Source: a bacterium UBP3_UBA3054
Lineage (GTDB): Bacteria; Auribacterota; UBA3054
Direction: 5' to 3'
Assembly: GCA_002366995.1 (NCBI GenBank)
Contig: DFCM01000098.1
Location: forward strand, 2,169-18,755
Length of the DNA stretch: 16,587 bases
In this document: positions 7,384 through 14,597 of the stretch, piece by piece
Layout of the letters: every line of letters starts with the position of its first letter
Position numbering within the stretch: position 1 is the first letter of the stretch
The notes under the pieces: generated by a model
What the model saw: the letters and a program-made list of their open reading frames with translations, nothing else
The model's database searches: none
Told to the model about the DNA's origin: nothing
Position numbers and translations under genes: made by a program

Positions 7384-9261
7384 CTATTCGCTTACGTAGC
7401 TGGTGTCGGGGGTGTATTCCGGAACGATCTTGCAGAGCTCTTCTCTGGTCTCCTTTTCGTTTCCGAAGGCCGCCACGTCGATGAGCTCGAGGATCTTTTC
7501 TTTCAGTTCTTCGTAATTTTCCGGATTGGTCCTGGTGACCATGATCTTCTTCATCCTGGTCGGCTGTTCGCTGCCGTCGTAGACTAGCTGCTCGTGCATT
7601 TTTTCGCCGGGCCTGAGGCCGGTGAAGACGATCTGCACGTCGCTGCCCGGGCGCTTGCCCATCAATCTTATCAGCTGGTTGGCAAGGTCGACGATCTTGA
7701 CCGGTTCGCCCATGTTGAGAATGAAGATCTCGCCGCCTTCGCCAATGGTCGCGGCTTCCAGAACGAGCTGGGCCGCTTCGGGAATAAGCATGAAGTAGCG
7801 CGTCATGTCAGGGTGCGTGACGGTGACGGGTCCGCCCTTTATGATCTGCTCCCTGAAGAGGGGAAGCACGCTGCCCGAGGAACCGAGGACGTTGCCGAAC
7901 CTAACGGAGATGAATCTCGTCGAACTGATGGTGTTGAGGCTCTGGACGAATTTCTCAGCCACTCTCTTGGTGGCGCCCATGATGGAGCTCGGCTTGACGG
8001 CTTTGTCGGTCGAGATCTGGATGAATTCCTCGCAGCCGTGCTTGTCGGCGGCGCAGGCGATCTGGTAGGTGCCCTTGACGTTGTTAAGGACGGCTTCCAG
8101 AGGGTTGAGCTCCATGATCGGCACGTGCTTGTAGGCCGCGGCGTGGAAGACGATCTGGGGCTTGTGCTCGGCGAAGATATGGTCGAGCCTGGCTTCGTTC
8201 TTGATGTCCGCGATGTAGGGGCAGATCTTCAGTTCGGGGAACTTGGCCTTGAGTTCGCGGTCTATCTGGTAAAGGTTGAATTCGCAGAGTTCCAGAAGGA
8301 TCAGCTCTTCGGGCTTGAAGAGCGCGATCTGGCGGCACATCTCGCTGCCGATGGAACCGCCGGCGCCTGTGACGAGGACGCGTTTGCCTTTGATCTTGTT
8401 CTTGATGGCGGGAAGATCCAGTTCCACAGGATCGCGGCGCAGAACGTCGAGGATGTCGACTTCCCTAAGGTCGGAGACCGTCACTTTGCCGTCCACGATG
8501 TCGTTGACGGAGGGGAGGGTTTTATACTTGATCTTAAGGGCGTTGCAAGTCTCGGCCACTTCCTTGATGGCATGGCCTGAGGCGGAGGGGATGGCGATGA
8601 AGACTTCCTCTGTGAAAGTCGTGTGGACGATGGTCTCAAGTTGCGCTCTGTTGCCGAGGACGGGGACGCCCTGGATCAGCATACCAAGTTTTTTGGGATC
8701 GTCGTCGATGAAGCCGACGACCGCGTATTTCGGCAGATTGGCGTTGATCTCCCTAAGCAGCATGACGCCAGCGTCGCCGGCGCCGACGATCAGAACGTTC
8801 TCCTTTCCGGTGCGGCGCCAGGCGAGGAATTCCTTCTTAAGCCGCATGGAGAAACGCATGGTCGTAATAAGCACCGTGGCGATGACCATGTCGCCTAAGA
8901 AAATGTAGACGGAATAGTTGAAAGGCTTCTCAGGGATCTTGCTGACAAGGATAGTGACGATGCAGGCGACGAGCGTGCTGACCGAGACGGCTTTCGCTAT
9001 GTTGACAGCGTCGTGCAGTCCGGCATAGCGCCAGCCGCTGCGGTAAAGGGAGAAGCAGGCGAAGACTACAAGCCTGACGACGACTATGATCGGCAGGCAG
9101 TAGGCAAGCATCTCATAGTAATTCGAGAAAGGCTTTTCGGCGCAGCTGGCGTGCACGAAAGTCATGATCAAAAAACTCACGGCGCAAAGCAGGGCGTCGC
9201 TGATGACCATCAGCCAGACAAGCGGTCCGCGGTCGGGATTTTTCAGAAAGTTCAGCTTCAT
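7384..9261 (-). CDS. Membrane-bound nucleotide-sugar 4,6-dehydratase (CapD/PglF/WbpM type)
   Basis: At 625 residues this matches the long form of the family. Hydrophobic segments occupy roughly 14-36, 52-72, 90-107 and 115-135, anchoring the enzyme in the inner membrane. A first Rossmann-like domain starts at VLIVGAGDAG (156-165) and the catalytic NAD-binding domain at VTGAGGSIGSE (297-307). The catalytic region has ISTDKAVKPSSIMGATK (416-432) with the MxxxK arrangement (M428, K432) that replaces the usual YxxxK in these dehydratases. The family converts UDP-GlcNAc to a UDP-4-keto-6-deoxy sugar, with loss of water at C4-C6; the exact substrate is inferred. The neighbouring DegT-type aminotransferase can aminate the 4-keto product. 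It lies 4 bp after the GT-C gene stop, with a weak ribosome binding site. Confidence 0.9.
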   Translation of the reverse strand: MKLNFLKNPDRGPLVWLMVISDALLCAVSFLIMTFVHASCAEKPFSNYYEMLAYCLPIIVVVRLVVFACFSLYRSGWRYAGLHDAVNIAKAVSVSTLVACIVTILVSKIPEKPFNYSVYIFLGDMVIATVLITTMRFSMRLKKEFLAWRRTGKENVLIVGAGDAGVMLLREINANLPKYAVVGFIDDDPKKLGMLIQGVPVLGNRAQLETIVHTTFTEEVFIAIPSASGHAIKEVAETCNALKIKYKTLPSVNDIVDGKVTVSDLREVDILDVLRRDPVELDLPAIKNKIKGKRVLVTGAGGSIGSEMCRQIALFKPEELILLELCEFNLYQIDRELKAKFPELKICPYIADIKNEARLDHIFAEHKPQIVFHAAAYKHVPIMELNPLEAVLNNVKGTYQIACAADKHGCEEFIQISTDKAVKPSSIMGATKRVAEKFVQSLNTISSTRFISVRFGNVLGSSGSVLPLFREQIIKGGPVTVTHPDMTRYFMLIPEAAQLVLEAATIGEGGEIFILNMGEPVKIVDLANQLIRLMGKRPGSDVQIVFTGLRPGEKMHEQLVYDGSEQPTRMKKIMVTRTNPENYEELKEKILELIDVAAFGNEKETREELCKIVPEYTPDTSYVSE

Positions 9262-9265
9262 GATC

Positions 9266-10867
9266 TTATTTTTTCAGGCGGTAAATTTTCAGTTCGAATT
9301 TTTTATCAATGGGTTCCAGGGAACCGATCTCTATAAGTTTGTCTTTTATGGGAAGGAAAGCCGCGGTGTGGCTGTCGTCCCGGAAATTGACGAGCAAGAA
9401 GGCGTTTTCTTTTTTCGCCAGCTGTTCCATGAGTTCCTCGGAAGTCTGCGAGGCCCACATCTTGTGCTTCATGCCGGCGTAATAGGAAAGCTGCTTGAGG
9501 CCGTCGGGCTCGATCAAAAGGGACTTTTCGGGAAGGAGCTTTTTGGCGGCCAGCTGTTTTCCGTAAAGCTTTAAGGGAAGGCGATGGCTCTCCAAAGGAC
9601 GGAAGGCTTTGTAGGTCAGCATTAGGAAGGCCGCGGCGAGACAGAAGGCCAGCAATAGTTTCTGGTATCCTTTCTCAACTCTGAGGTAAGAGGTGAAGAT
9701 GCCCATGTAGACGGAGAGCACGAAGACCGGCAGGACGATGTGCCTGTTGCTGACCGCGAACTTCGTGGAGACGTAGCGGTAGAAGACGGCACCCATTATC
9801 ACGATCAGCGCGGCGGAAAAAACGTTTATGGGCGCGCAGAGCTTCAGGGGCTTCTTCGTTATCAGGTAGTAGAGCGCGATGAGAAGCAGCGTCAATCCCA
9901 CCGGATGCAGCGTCTTCCAGGTCTTGTAGAGGATCTCGTAGCCGAAGAGCGCGCGCTGATGGTCCCAGGCCAGATGCGCGAAGGCGTACTTCATTCTCGC
10001 CATCGGGATAGGCTTGCCCTGCGCGTCGTAAATTTCCGCGGAGGGTTTCAGAGGATCGGCCACGTCGTATTTTTCCTCGCCCATGCCCTGGGCGGAGAAG
10101 ATCTTGTCGAGCCTGGCGAAATCCCACTGTCCTTTCACTACTCTGACGGCGCCGAAGACGGCAGCGGCCGAGACTAGAAGAATGGCCGCGCAGACGAAGA
10201 AGATCTTGAACCTGGCCTTGAAATGATTGTCGCGGCCTTTCTCATAGTGCGCCAAAAAGAGCGTAATAAAGGCGACGAACAGAAGCGCCAGCATCTCAAG
10301 CCTTATCAGGAGCGCGAGGAAAATGAAGACGAGGCTCAGAGCCAGCTTCTTGTAATCCCAGTTCTCGGGCTCTTCCTTTTCCAGTCCGGTCAGAAGGAAA
10401 TAGACCGCCCAGAGGCCGAAGCAGATCGCGGGGGCTTCCCTTAGGACCTGGCAGGAGACTTCCGTGAAGATGGGGTGCCAGGCGATGTAAAAGCCTGTGA
10501 CAAGCGCCGGCAGTTTTCCGAAGATCCTCTTCGCCAGGAGATAAACGGGAACGAGCGCCAGAAGCCCGAAGAAGAAGTTCAGTATGAGAACTGATGTTTC
10601 TGCTGAAAGCGAACCAAAGGAGATCTTCTGCAGGCAGGCCGCGAAAAGCGGGAAGAGGTTGAAGGGATAAGCGTTCGTAAAGGCGCCCTTGAATCCAAGC
10701 TCCTGGATCTTCTCTATCCACTGAACATAGAGTAGCCCGTCGTTGACGATGACGTACTCCCTGATCAGCAAAAGATAGATCCTGACGATCGCCGCCAGGC
10801 CTATGGTCACGGCGAGCCCGTGCTCCGCCAGGAATCTTAAAAATTTGACGCCTTTACTTTCGCTCAT
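9266..10867 (-). CDS. GT-C type integral membrane glycosyltransferase
   Basis: This 533-residue polytopic protein has around ten hydrophobic segments between residues 15 and 430 and a soluble C-terminal tail of about 110 residues. The layout and an acidic residue in the first periplasmic loop (D43 in VNDGLLYVQW) fit the GT-C fold of PMT/ArnT-like enzymes, which transfer a sugar from a polyprenyl-phosphate donor to protein, lipid A or a glycan on the outer face of the membrane. The loop after helix 1 also holds NAYPFNLFPLF, typical of the N-terminal part of PMT_2 proteins. Its start overlaps the aminotransferase stop by one base (TGATG) and the dehydratase starts 4 bp downstream, so it is set between two enzymes that build an aminosugar. 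Donor and acceptor are unknown; family assignment is on topology more than on diagnostic motifs. Confidence 0.75.
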   Translation of the reverse strand: MSESKGVKFLRFLAEHGLAVTIGLAAIVRIYLLLIREYVIVNDGLLYVQWIEKIQELGFKGAFTNAYPFNLFPLFAACLQKISFGSLSAETSVLILNFFFGLLALVPVYLLAKRIFGKLPALVTGFYIAWHPIFTEVSCQVLREAPAICFGLWAVYFLLTGLEKEEPENWDYKKLALSLVFIFLALLIRLEMLALLFVAFITLFLAHYEKGRDNHFKARFKIFFVCAAILLVSAAAVFGAVRVVKGQWDFARLDKIFSAQGMGEEKYDVADPLKPSAEIYDAQGKPIPMARMKYAFAHLAWDHQRALFGYEILYKTWKTLHPVGLTLLLIALYYLITKKPLKLCAPINVFSAALIVIMGAVFYRYVSTKFAVSNRHIVLPVFVLSVYMGIFTSYLRVEKGYQKLLLAFCLAAAFLMLTYKAFRPLESHRLPLKLYGKQLAAKKLLPEKSLLIEPDGLKQLSYYAGMKHKMWASQTSEELMEQLAKKENAFLLVNFRDDSHTAAFLPIKDKLIEIGSLEPIDKKFELKIYRLKK

Positions 10868-12024
10868 CAGGCCGGATTTTCCTTAAGCCATTTCTTAATT
10901 TCACTGACCACGATCTTCTGGTCCTCAAGCGAGAGCTTGTTAAAGAAGGGGATGGACATAGAATGATCGCCCATGTATTCAGTCACGGGAAGGTCTCCGC
11001 GCTTCCAGCCGTATTCTCTGACGTAGAAAGGCTGCAGGTGGATGGGGGAGAAGTACTGGTTGCAGCCGATGCCGAGGCCGCGCAGATGCGTTATGAGCGC
11101 GTTCCTCTGGTCGCCGGTGTACTGCTTGGGAAGCTGGATGACGTAGACGAACCAGCTGCGCTTCAAGTTTTCGGGATCGGGGCAGGGGAGGACCACTTCG
11201 GGAAGTTCTTCCTGGAAGAGCTTCGTGTAGCGCGCGGCCACTTCCGCTCTCTTCGGCAGTATCTCGCCAAGGCGGGAGACCTGGACGGTGCCAAGCGCGC
11301 AGCTCATGTCGCTGAGGCGGTAGTTGTAGCCCAATCTCGCGTGCGCGAGCCAGCCCATGCCGGCGTCTCTGCCCTGGTTGCGCATGGAGACGCAAAGGCG
11401 GGCGATCTCGTCGTCGTCGGTGATTATGATGCCGCCTTCGCCTGTCGTTATCTGCTTGTTGGGATAGAAGGCGTAGAGGGCGCAGTCGCCGAAGGTGCCG
11501 GCCATTTTCCATTCATTCCCGTCCTTTATCATGGCGCCGATGGCTTCACATGCGTCCTCGATGACGGCGAGGTTGTGCTTTTTGGCCACTTCCATGACTC
11601 TCACCATGTCGACGGGCATGCCGAAGGCGTGCACCGCCACGATGGCTTTGGTCTTCTCGGTGATGGCGCCCTCGATCTGATCGATGTTAAAGTTCATGTC
11701 GACGGGATCGATGTCGATGAAGACAGGTTTGGCGCCCTCGAAGATCACGCAGTTGGCTGAGGCGATGAAGGAGAAGGAAGTCGTGATGACTTCGTCGCCG
11801 GGCTTAAGCCCCAGCGCCCTGACGCAGAGGTGCAGCCCGGAAGTGCCGGAGTTGACAGCCACGGCGTGCTTTATTCCGGCGTAATCGGCTATGGCTTTCT
11901 CAAACTCCGGAAGCTTCGGGCCCAAGCTCAAAGTTCCGGTCCTCATGACGTCCGTCACAGCCTGGATCTCCCTCTCCGTAATATCGGGAGAGGAGAGGGG
12001 AATGTGATATTTCGTTTCGCTCAT
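10867..12024 (-). CDS. DegT/DnrJ/EryC1/StrS-family PLP sugar aminotransferase
   Basis: This 385-residue PLP enzyme has the normal length of the sugar aminotransferase family. Visible motifs are NSGTSGLHL near 58-66 (phosphate binding), VHAFGMPVDM near 131-140, the PLP-ring aspartate D157 in VIEDACEAIGA, and the Schiff-base lysine K190 in FYPNKQITTGEGG. Such enzymes transfer an amino group from glutamate to a nucleotide-linked 4-keto or 3-keto sugar; with the 4,6-dehydratase two genes away, a UDP-4-amino-4,6-dideoxy-hexose is the likely product (as with PglE). No acetyltransferase (PglD-like) is present in the run. It starts 4 bp after the M42 peptidase stop with no clear Shine-Dalgarno, and its TGA overlaps the next start codon. 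Confidence 0.92.
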   Translation of the reverse strand: MSETKYHIPLSSPDITEREIQAVTDVMRTGTLSLGPKLPEFEKAIADYAGIKHAVAVNSGTSGLHLCVRALGLKPGDEVITTSFSFIASANCVIFEGAKPVFIDIDPVDMNFNIDQIEGAITEKTKAIVAVHAFGMPVDMVRVMEVAKKHNLAVIEDACEAIGAMIKDGNEWKMAGTFGDCALYAFYPNKQITTGEGGIIITDDDEIARLCVSMRNQGRDAGMGWLAHARLGYNYRLSDMSCALGTVQVSRLGEILPKRAEVAARYTKLFQEELPEVVLPCPDPENLKRSWFVYVIQLPKQYTGDQRNALITHLRGLGIGCNQYFSPIHLQPFYVREYGWKRGDLPVTEYMGDHSMSIPFFNKLSLEDQKIVVSEIKKWLKENPA

Positions 12025-12028
12025 TATT

Positions 12029-13084
12029 TTAGATCACAAAAGAGGTTTTCTTATCGACAGCCAGGATCGTTTCGGTCATGAGGGCGATGGCGGATTCCAC
12101 GTCCTTCATGTCGAACAGTTCGACCGGGGTGTGCATATAGCGGTTCGGGATAGAGATCAGCTGGCAGGCCACGCCGCCAGATGAAAGCTGCATAGCGTTG
12201 GCGTCGGTGCCGGTGCCGCGGCAGGCCGCGTCGCGCTGGAAACTGATCTTCTTTTTGCCGGCGGTCTTGACGACCAGGTCGAAGAGTTTCGGGTTGATGT
12301 TCGGGCCTCTCGTCACGACGGCGCCAGATCCCATCGTCACGTCGCCGACCACGTCTTTGCCGACGCCCGGCATCAAACAGTGGCAGACGTCCACCGCGAA
12401 GCCGAATTCCGGCTTGATGCTGCCGGCGGCCGTCACGGCGCCGCGCAAGCCGATCTCTTCCTGGACGGTCGCGACCGCGTAGACGGCCAGATCGCCGAGG
12501 TTCTTGCCTTTGAGGTTTCTCAAAACTTCACCGATGATGAAGGCGCCGATCCTGTCGTCCACGCCGCGGCCGACGTAAACGTCGTGGGCCAGATGTTCAA
12601 GCGTGTAGCCGTAGGTGATGGGGTCGCCGATCTCGACGGTCTTCTTCAGTTCTTCCTCGTCGTAGATGCCGGTGTCGATCCACATATCGCGGAACTCGGT
12701 CGTTTTCTTCCTTTCGTCGGCGGACATGAGGTGGATGGCTTTCTTGCCGATAACGCCGGGGACGTCGCCCTTGGCGGTGTGGATGATGACGCGGCGGCCG
12801 GGGATGATGTTGGTGTCAAAGCCGCCCAGAGGCTGGAACTTGATGACGCCGTCGCAAATTGACTGCACCTGGAAGCCGATCTCGTCGATATGGCCGGCCA
12901 GCATGACTTTCCTCTTGCCTTTCTCGTTAAGGACGGCGAAGCTGTTGCCGTGCGTGTCGCCGTAGACTTTGTCGGCGAAGGACTTCATTTCAGCGCGCCA
13001 AATGTTTCTGGCGCCGTCTTCGTAACCGGTCGGGCTGGGAGCGTTCAGGAGTTTTTCCAGATAGGTCATGCTTGATTTTTTCAT
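12029..13084 (-). CDS. M42-family metalloaminopeptidase
   Basis: This 351-residue cytoplasmic peptidase belongs to family M42 (glutamyl aminopeptidase/deblocking aminopeptidase/cellulase M group), which removes N-terminal residues from peptides using two metal ions and usually forms dodecameric shells. The expected residues are present: H65 in AGHIDEIG, D177 in GRGVDDRIG, the general-base pair E209-E210 in VQEEIGLRG, D232 in AVDVCH and H318 in NRYMHTP. The start at ATG 13082-13084 is supported by AAGGA at 13091-13095, 6 bases upstream; a second ATG five codons later is also possible. The first four bases (ATGA) overlap the HIT gene stop. Some family members are annotated as endoglucanase M or frv, but the peptidase role is the better-established one. 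Confidence 0.93.
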   Translation of the reverse strand: MKKSSMTYLEKLLNAPSPTGYEDGARNIWRAEMKSFADKVYGDTHGNSFAVLNEKGKRKVMLAGHIDEIGFQVQSICDGVIKFQPLGGFDTNIIPGRRVIIHTAKGDVPGVIGKKAIHLMSADERKKTTEFRDMWIDTGIYDEEELKKTVEIGDPITYGYTLEHLAHDVYVGRGVDDRIGAFIIGEVLRNLKGKNLGDLAVYAVATVQEEIGLRGAVTAAGSIKPEFGFAVDVCHCLMPGVGKDVVGDVTMGSGAVVTRGPNINPKLFDLVVKTAGKKKISFQRDAACRGTGTDANAMQLSSGGVACQLISIPNRYMHTPVELFDMKDVESAIALMTETILAVDKKTSFVI

Positions 13085-13632
13085 TTTTCTTCCTTAGAGT
13101 TTATGTTTGAAAGATAAAGATCGTAGATGTCGAATAGGGATTTGGAAACGACTCTGGTGTCGGCGCAGGTCGTTATGAAGTTAGTGTCGCCGAAATAGCG
13201 GGGGACGATGTGCATGTGCAGATGCTCCGCGATGCCGGCCCCGGCGATCTTGCCCATGTTGATGCCGATGTTGAGGCCGCCCGCGCCCACGCTCTTCTTG
13301 ACTATAGCCTGCCACTTTTTGAGGAGCGCGAAGAATTCCGCGTAAGTCTCCTCGTCCAGTTCGTCAAGCGTCTCGACGTGGGAATAGGGGAGTATCAGCA
13401 CGTGCCCCGGGGTGTAGGGGTAGGTGTTCATGCAGACGAAGCACCTTTTGCCCCTCTCCAGGAGGAGGTTTTCGCGGTCTGAGGCCAAGGGCGCCTTCAC
13501 TTTCGCGCAAAACACGCATTCCCCGTCCTTTTTCGGCCCGGAGATGTAGGCGCTCCGCCAGGGGGCCCAGACTTCGCCCACCTTGCGCAATGACTTCGCC
13601 AGTTCCTCGTTGAGTTCTTTTTCAATATCCAT
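13081..13632 (-). CDS. HIT-family nucleotide hydrolase/transferase
   Basis: This 183-residue protein has the histidine triad HLHMHIVPR (H137, H139, H141), where the middle histidine is normally the nucleophile that carries the nucleotidyl intermediate. Upstream features fit the Ap4A phosphorylase-like HIT branch: WAPWRSAYI near 22-30, CVFC at 39-42 as half of a zinc site, NTYPYTPGHVLILPY near 69-83 and GLNIGINMGKIAGAG near 119-133. Substrates are probably nucleotide 5'-phosphoramidates or dinucleoside polyphosphates; the exact one cannot be read from sequence. It is the first gene of the seven-gene leftward run and diverges from thyX. There is no Shine-Dalgarno at its own ATG; an AGGAG lies about 28 bases upstream and fits a short leader frame that ends across this start codon. 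Confidence 0.92.
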   Translation of the reverse strand: MDIEKELNEELAKSLRKVGEVWAPWRSAYISGPKKDGECVFCAKVKAPLASDRENLLLERGKRCFVCMNTYPYTPGHVLILPYSHVETLDELDEETYAEFFALLKKWQAIVKKSVGAGGLNIGINMGKIAGAGIAEHLHMHIVPRYFGDTNFITTCADTRVVSKSLFDIYDLYLSNINSKEEK

Positions 13633-13654
13633 AATTAACTTTATATTTTAGCAT
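13622..13654 (-). other. Possible 10-codon leader peptide overlapping the HIT start
   Basis: On the minus strand, AGGAG (13661-13665) stands 6 bases before an ATG at 13652-13654. The frame reads MLKYKVNYGY and stops at TGA 13622-13624, just inside the HIT gene, so it overlaps the HIT ATG (13630-13632) in another frame. HIT itself has no Shine-Dalgarno at its start, while this small frame has an ideal one, which would fit translational coupling. The frame is very short and could be chance. Confidence 0.25.
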
Positions 13655-13736
13655 AATTCGCTCCTGACAAGATGTTGACATGGATGATAAGATGGAAGTG
13701 TTAGGCTTTAGCCTGTTAATTTTTGGAGTGTGTGAT
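13633..13736. promoter_or_regulatory. Divergent intergenic region between HIT operon and thyX
   Basis: This AT-rich gap of 104 bp must hold the start signals for both directions. Minus strand: TGCTAAAAT, an extended -10-like element with its hexamer at 13645-13650, has TTGTCA 14 bases upstream, a short spacing; transcription from it would begin only a few bases before the HIT ATG. Plus strand: TTGACA at 13675-13680 is a perfect -35 hexamer but has no good -10 at 16-18 bases; GTTAAT at 13715-13720 resembles a -10. A 12-bp perfect palindrome, AGGCTTTAGCCT at 13703-13714, lies between these and the thyX ribosome binding site and could be an operator. None of these is certain. Confidence 0.35.
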
Positions 13737-14432
13737 ATGTCAGAAACAGTATTGAACGTGAACGCGCCGCCCAAGGATCACGTCATGGTCCTGGACGGAC
13801 AGGGCTGGGTGGGCCTTGTTGAGATGATGGGAAGCGAGACGACGATCGTCAACGCCGCCAGGGTCTCTTTCGGGAAATTCGTTTCCGAAATTACGGAGCG
13901 CGACATCATTTTGATGAAGTACCTTCTTGAAAACCGCCACACGAGCCCCTTGGAGCACGTGGTCTTCTCCTTCATCGTCCACTGCCCGCTCTTCGTCAGG
14001 AGCCAGTGGCACCGCCACCGCACCTGGTCCTACAACGAGATCAGCCGCCGCTACACTGAGACGGACATCGAGTTCTACGTGCCGCCCATGGTCAGGTCGC
14101 AGAGCGAGAACAACCGCCAGGCCTCCGAGGACACGATGTCACAGGAAGCCCAGGCCGAGGCCAGGGAAATGATCAGGAAGGCCAACGAGCAGAGCTTAAA
14201 GGAATACGAAGCCCTGCTTAAAAAGGGCGTCTGCCGCGAACAGGCCAGGGGAGTTTTGACTCAGAACGTCATGACGACCTTCTGGGCGACCGTCGACCTG
14301 CACAACCTGGCGCACTTCCTGGAAATAAGGGACCACGCCGGCGCGCAGTGGGAGATGGTCCAGTACGCCAGGGCCATAAAACAGCTTATAAAACCGAAAC
14401 TGCCGCACGTGGCGGAGATAATGCACTGGTGA
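13737..14432 (+). CDS. thyX: Flavin-dependent thymidylate synthase ThyX
   Basis: ThyX methylates dUMP to dTMP using methylene-tetrahydrofolate, FAD and NADPH, replacing ThyA. The 231-residue protein has the diagnostic RHRx7S motif, RHRTWSYNEIS at 93-103, continued as RRY, and the C-terminal LAHFLEIRDHAGAQWEMVQYA block that binds flavin and dUMP. I chose ATG 13737 because GGAG at 13725-13728 stands 8 bases ahead; an in-frame ATG at 13680 would add a hydrophobic 19-residue stretch with no family counterpart and would overlap the TTGACA element. Compared with well-known ThyX proteins, the ARxVLP segment here reads ARGVLTQN, losing the usual proline. It diverges from the HIT gene; downstream are the antisense tRNA-Ala and manA. 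Confidence 0.95.
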   Translation: MSETVLNVNAPPKDHVMVLDGQGWVGLVEMMGSETTIVNAARVSFGKFVSEITERDIILMKYLLENRHTSPLEHVVFSFIVHCPLFVRSQWHRHRTWSYNEISRRYTETDIEFYVPPMVRSQSENNRQASEDTMSQEAQAEAREMIRKANEQSLKEYEALLKKGVCREQARGVLTQNVMTTFWATVDLHNLAHFLEIRDHAGAQWEMVQYARAIKQLIKPKLPHVAEIMHW

Positions 14433-14448
14433 AACAAAGCTCAGAAAT

Positions 14449-14472
14449 AAAAAAACCATCCCCTTGGGATGG
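14449..14472 (-). terminator. Intrinsic terminator of tRNA-Ala
   Basis: On the minus strand, four bases after the encoded CCA end, CCATCCC-AAG-GGGATGG forms a 7-bp stem with a 3-base loop (14456-14472), followed by seven T residues (complement of A at 14449-14455). In the plus direction the same stem is followed by AATTTGG rather than a T run, so it should stop the tRNA transcript but not thyX messages. Confidence 0.88.
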
Positions 14473-14476
14473 AATT

Positions 14477-14552
<76 letters not shown>

Positions 14553-14568
14553 ACGGAAAACGACGACA

Positions 14569-14597
14569 ATAATACTACAAAGAGGAGTAAAAGTCAA
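14569..14597 (-). promoter_or_regulatory. Sigma70-type promoter of tRNA-Ala
   Basis: Minus strand: TTGACT (14592-14597) and TATTAT (14569-14574) are separated by exactly 17 bases. Transcription would begin near 14561, about nine bases before the mature tRNA. The -35 hexamer directly abuts the manA ATG at 14598, and the manA ribosome binding site AGGAG (14583-14587) lies in the promoter spacer, so one 30-bp stretch serves both strands. Confidence 0.85.

Noticed and set aside
7594..8580. A 328-codon plus-strand frame opposite the 4,6-dehydratase
   Set aside because: The opposite strand carries a full-length enzyme with all catalytic motifs; the plus-strand product is Asp/Val/Gly-rich as expected of an antisense shadow. 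The same applies to 10963-11760 opposite the aminotransferase.
13680..13736. Upstream in-frame start for thyX adding 19 residues
   Set aside because: The extension has no ribosome binding site, overlaps the TTGACA element and has no counterpart in ThyX proteins, while ATG 13737 has GGAG at good spacing.
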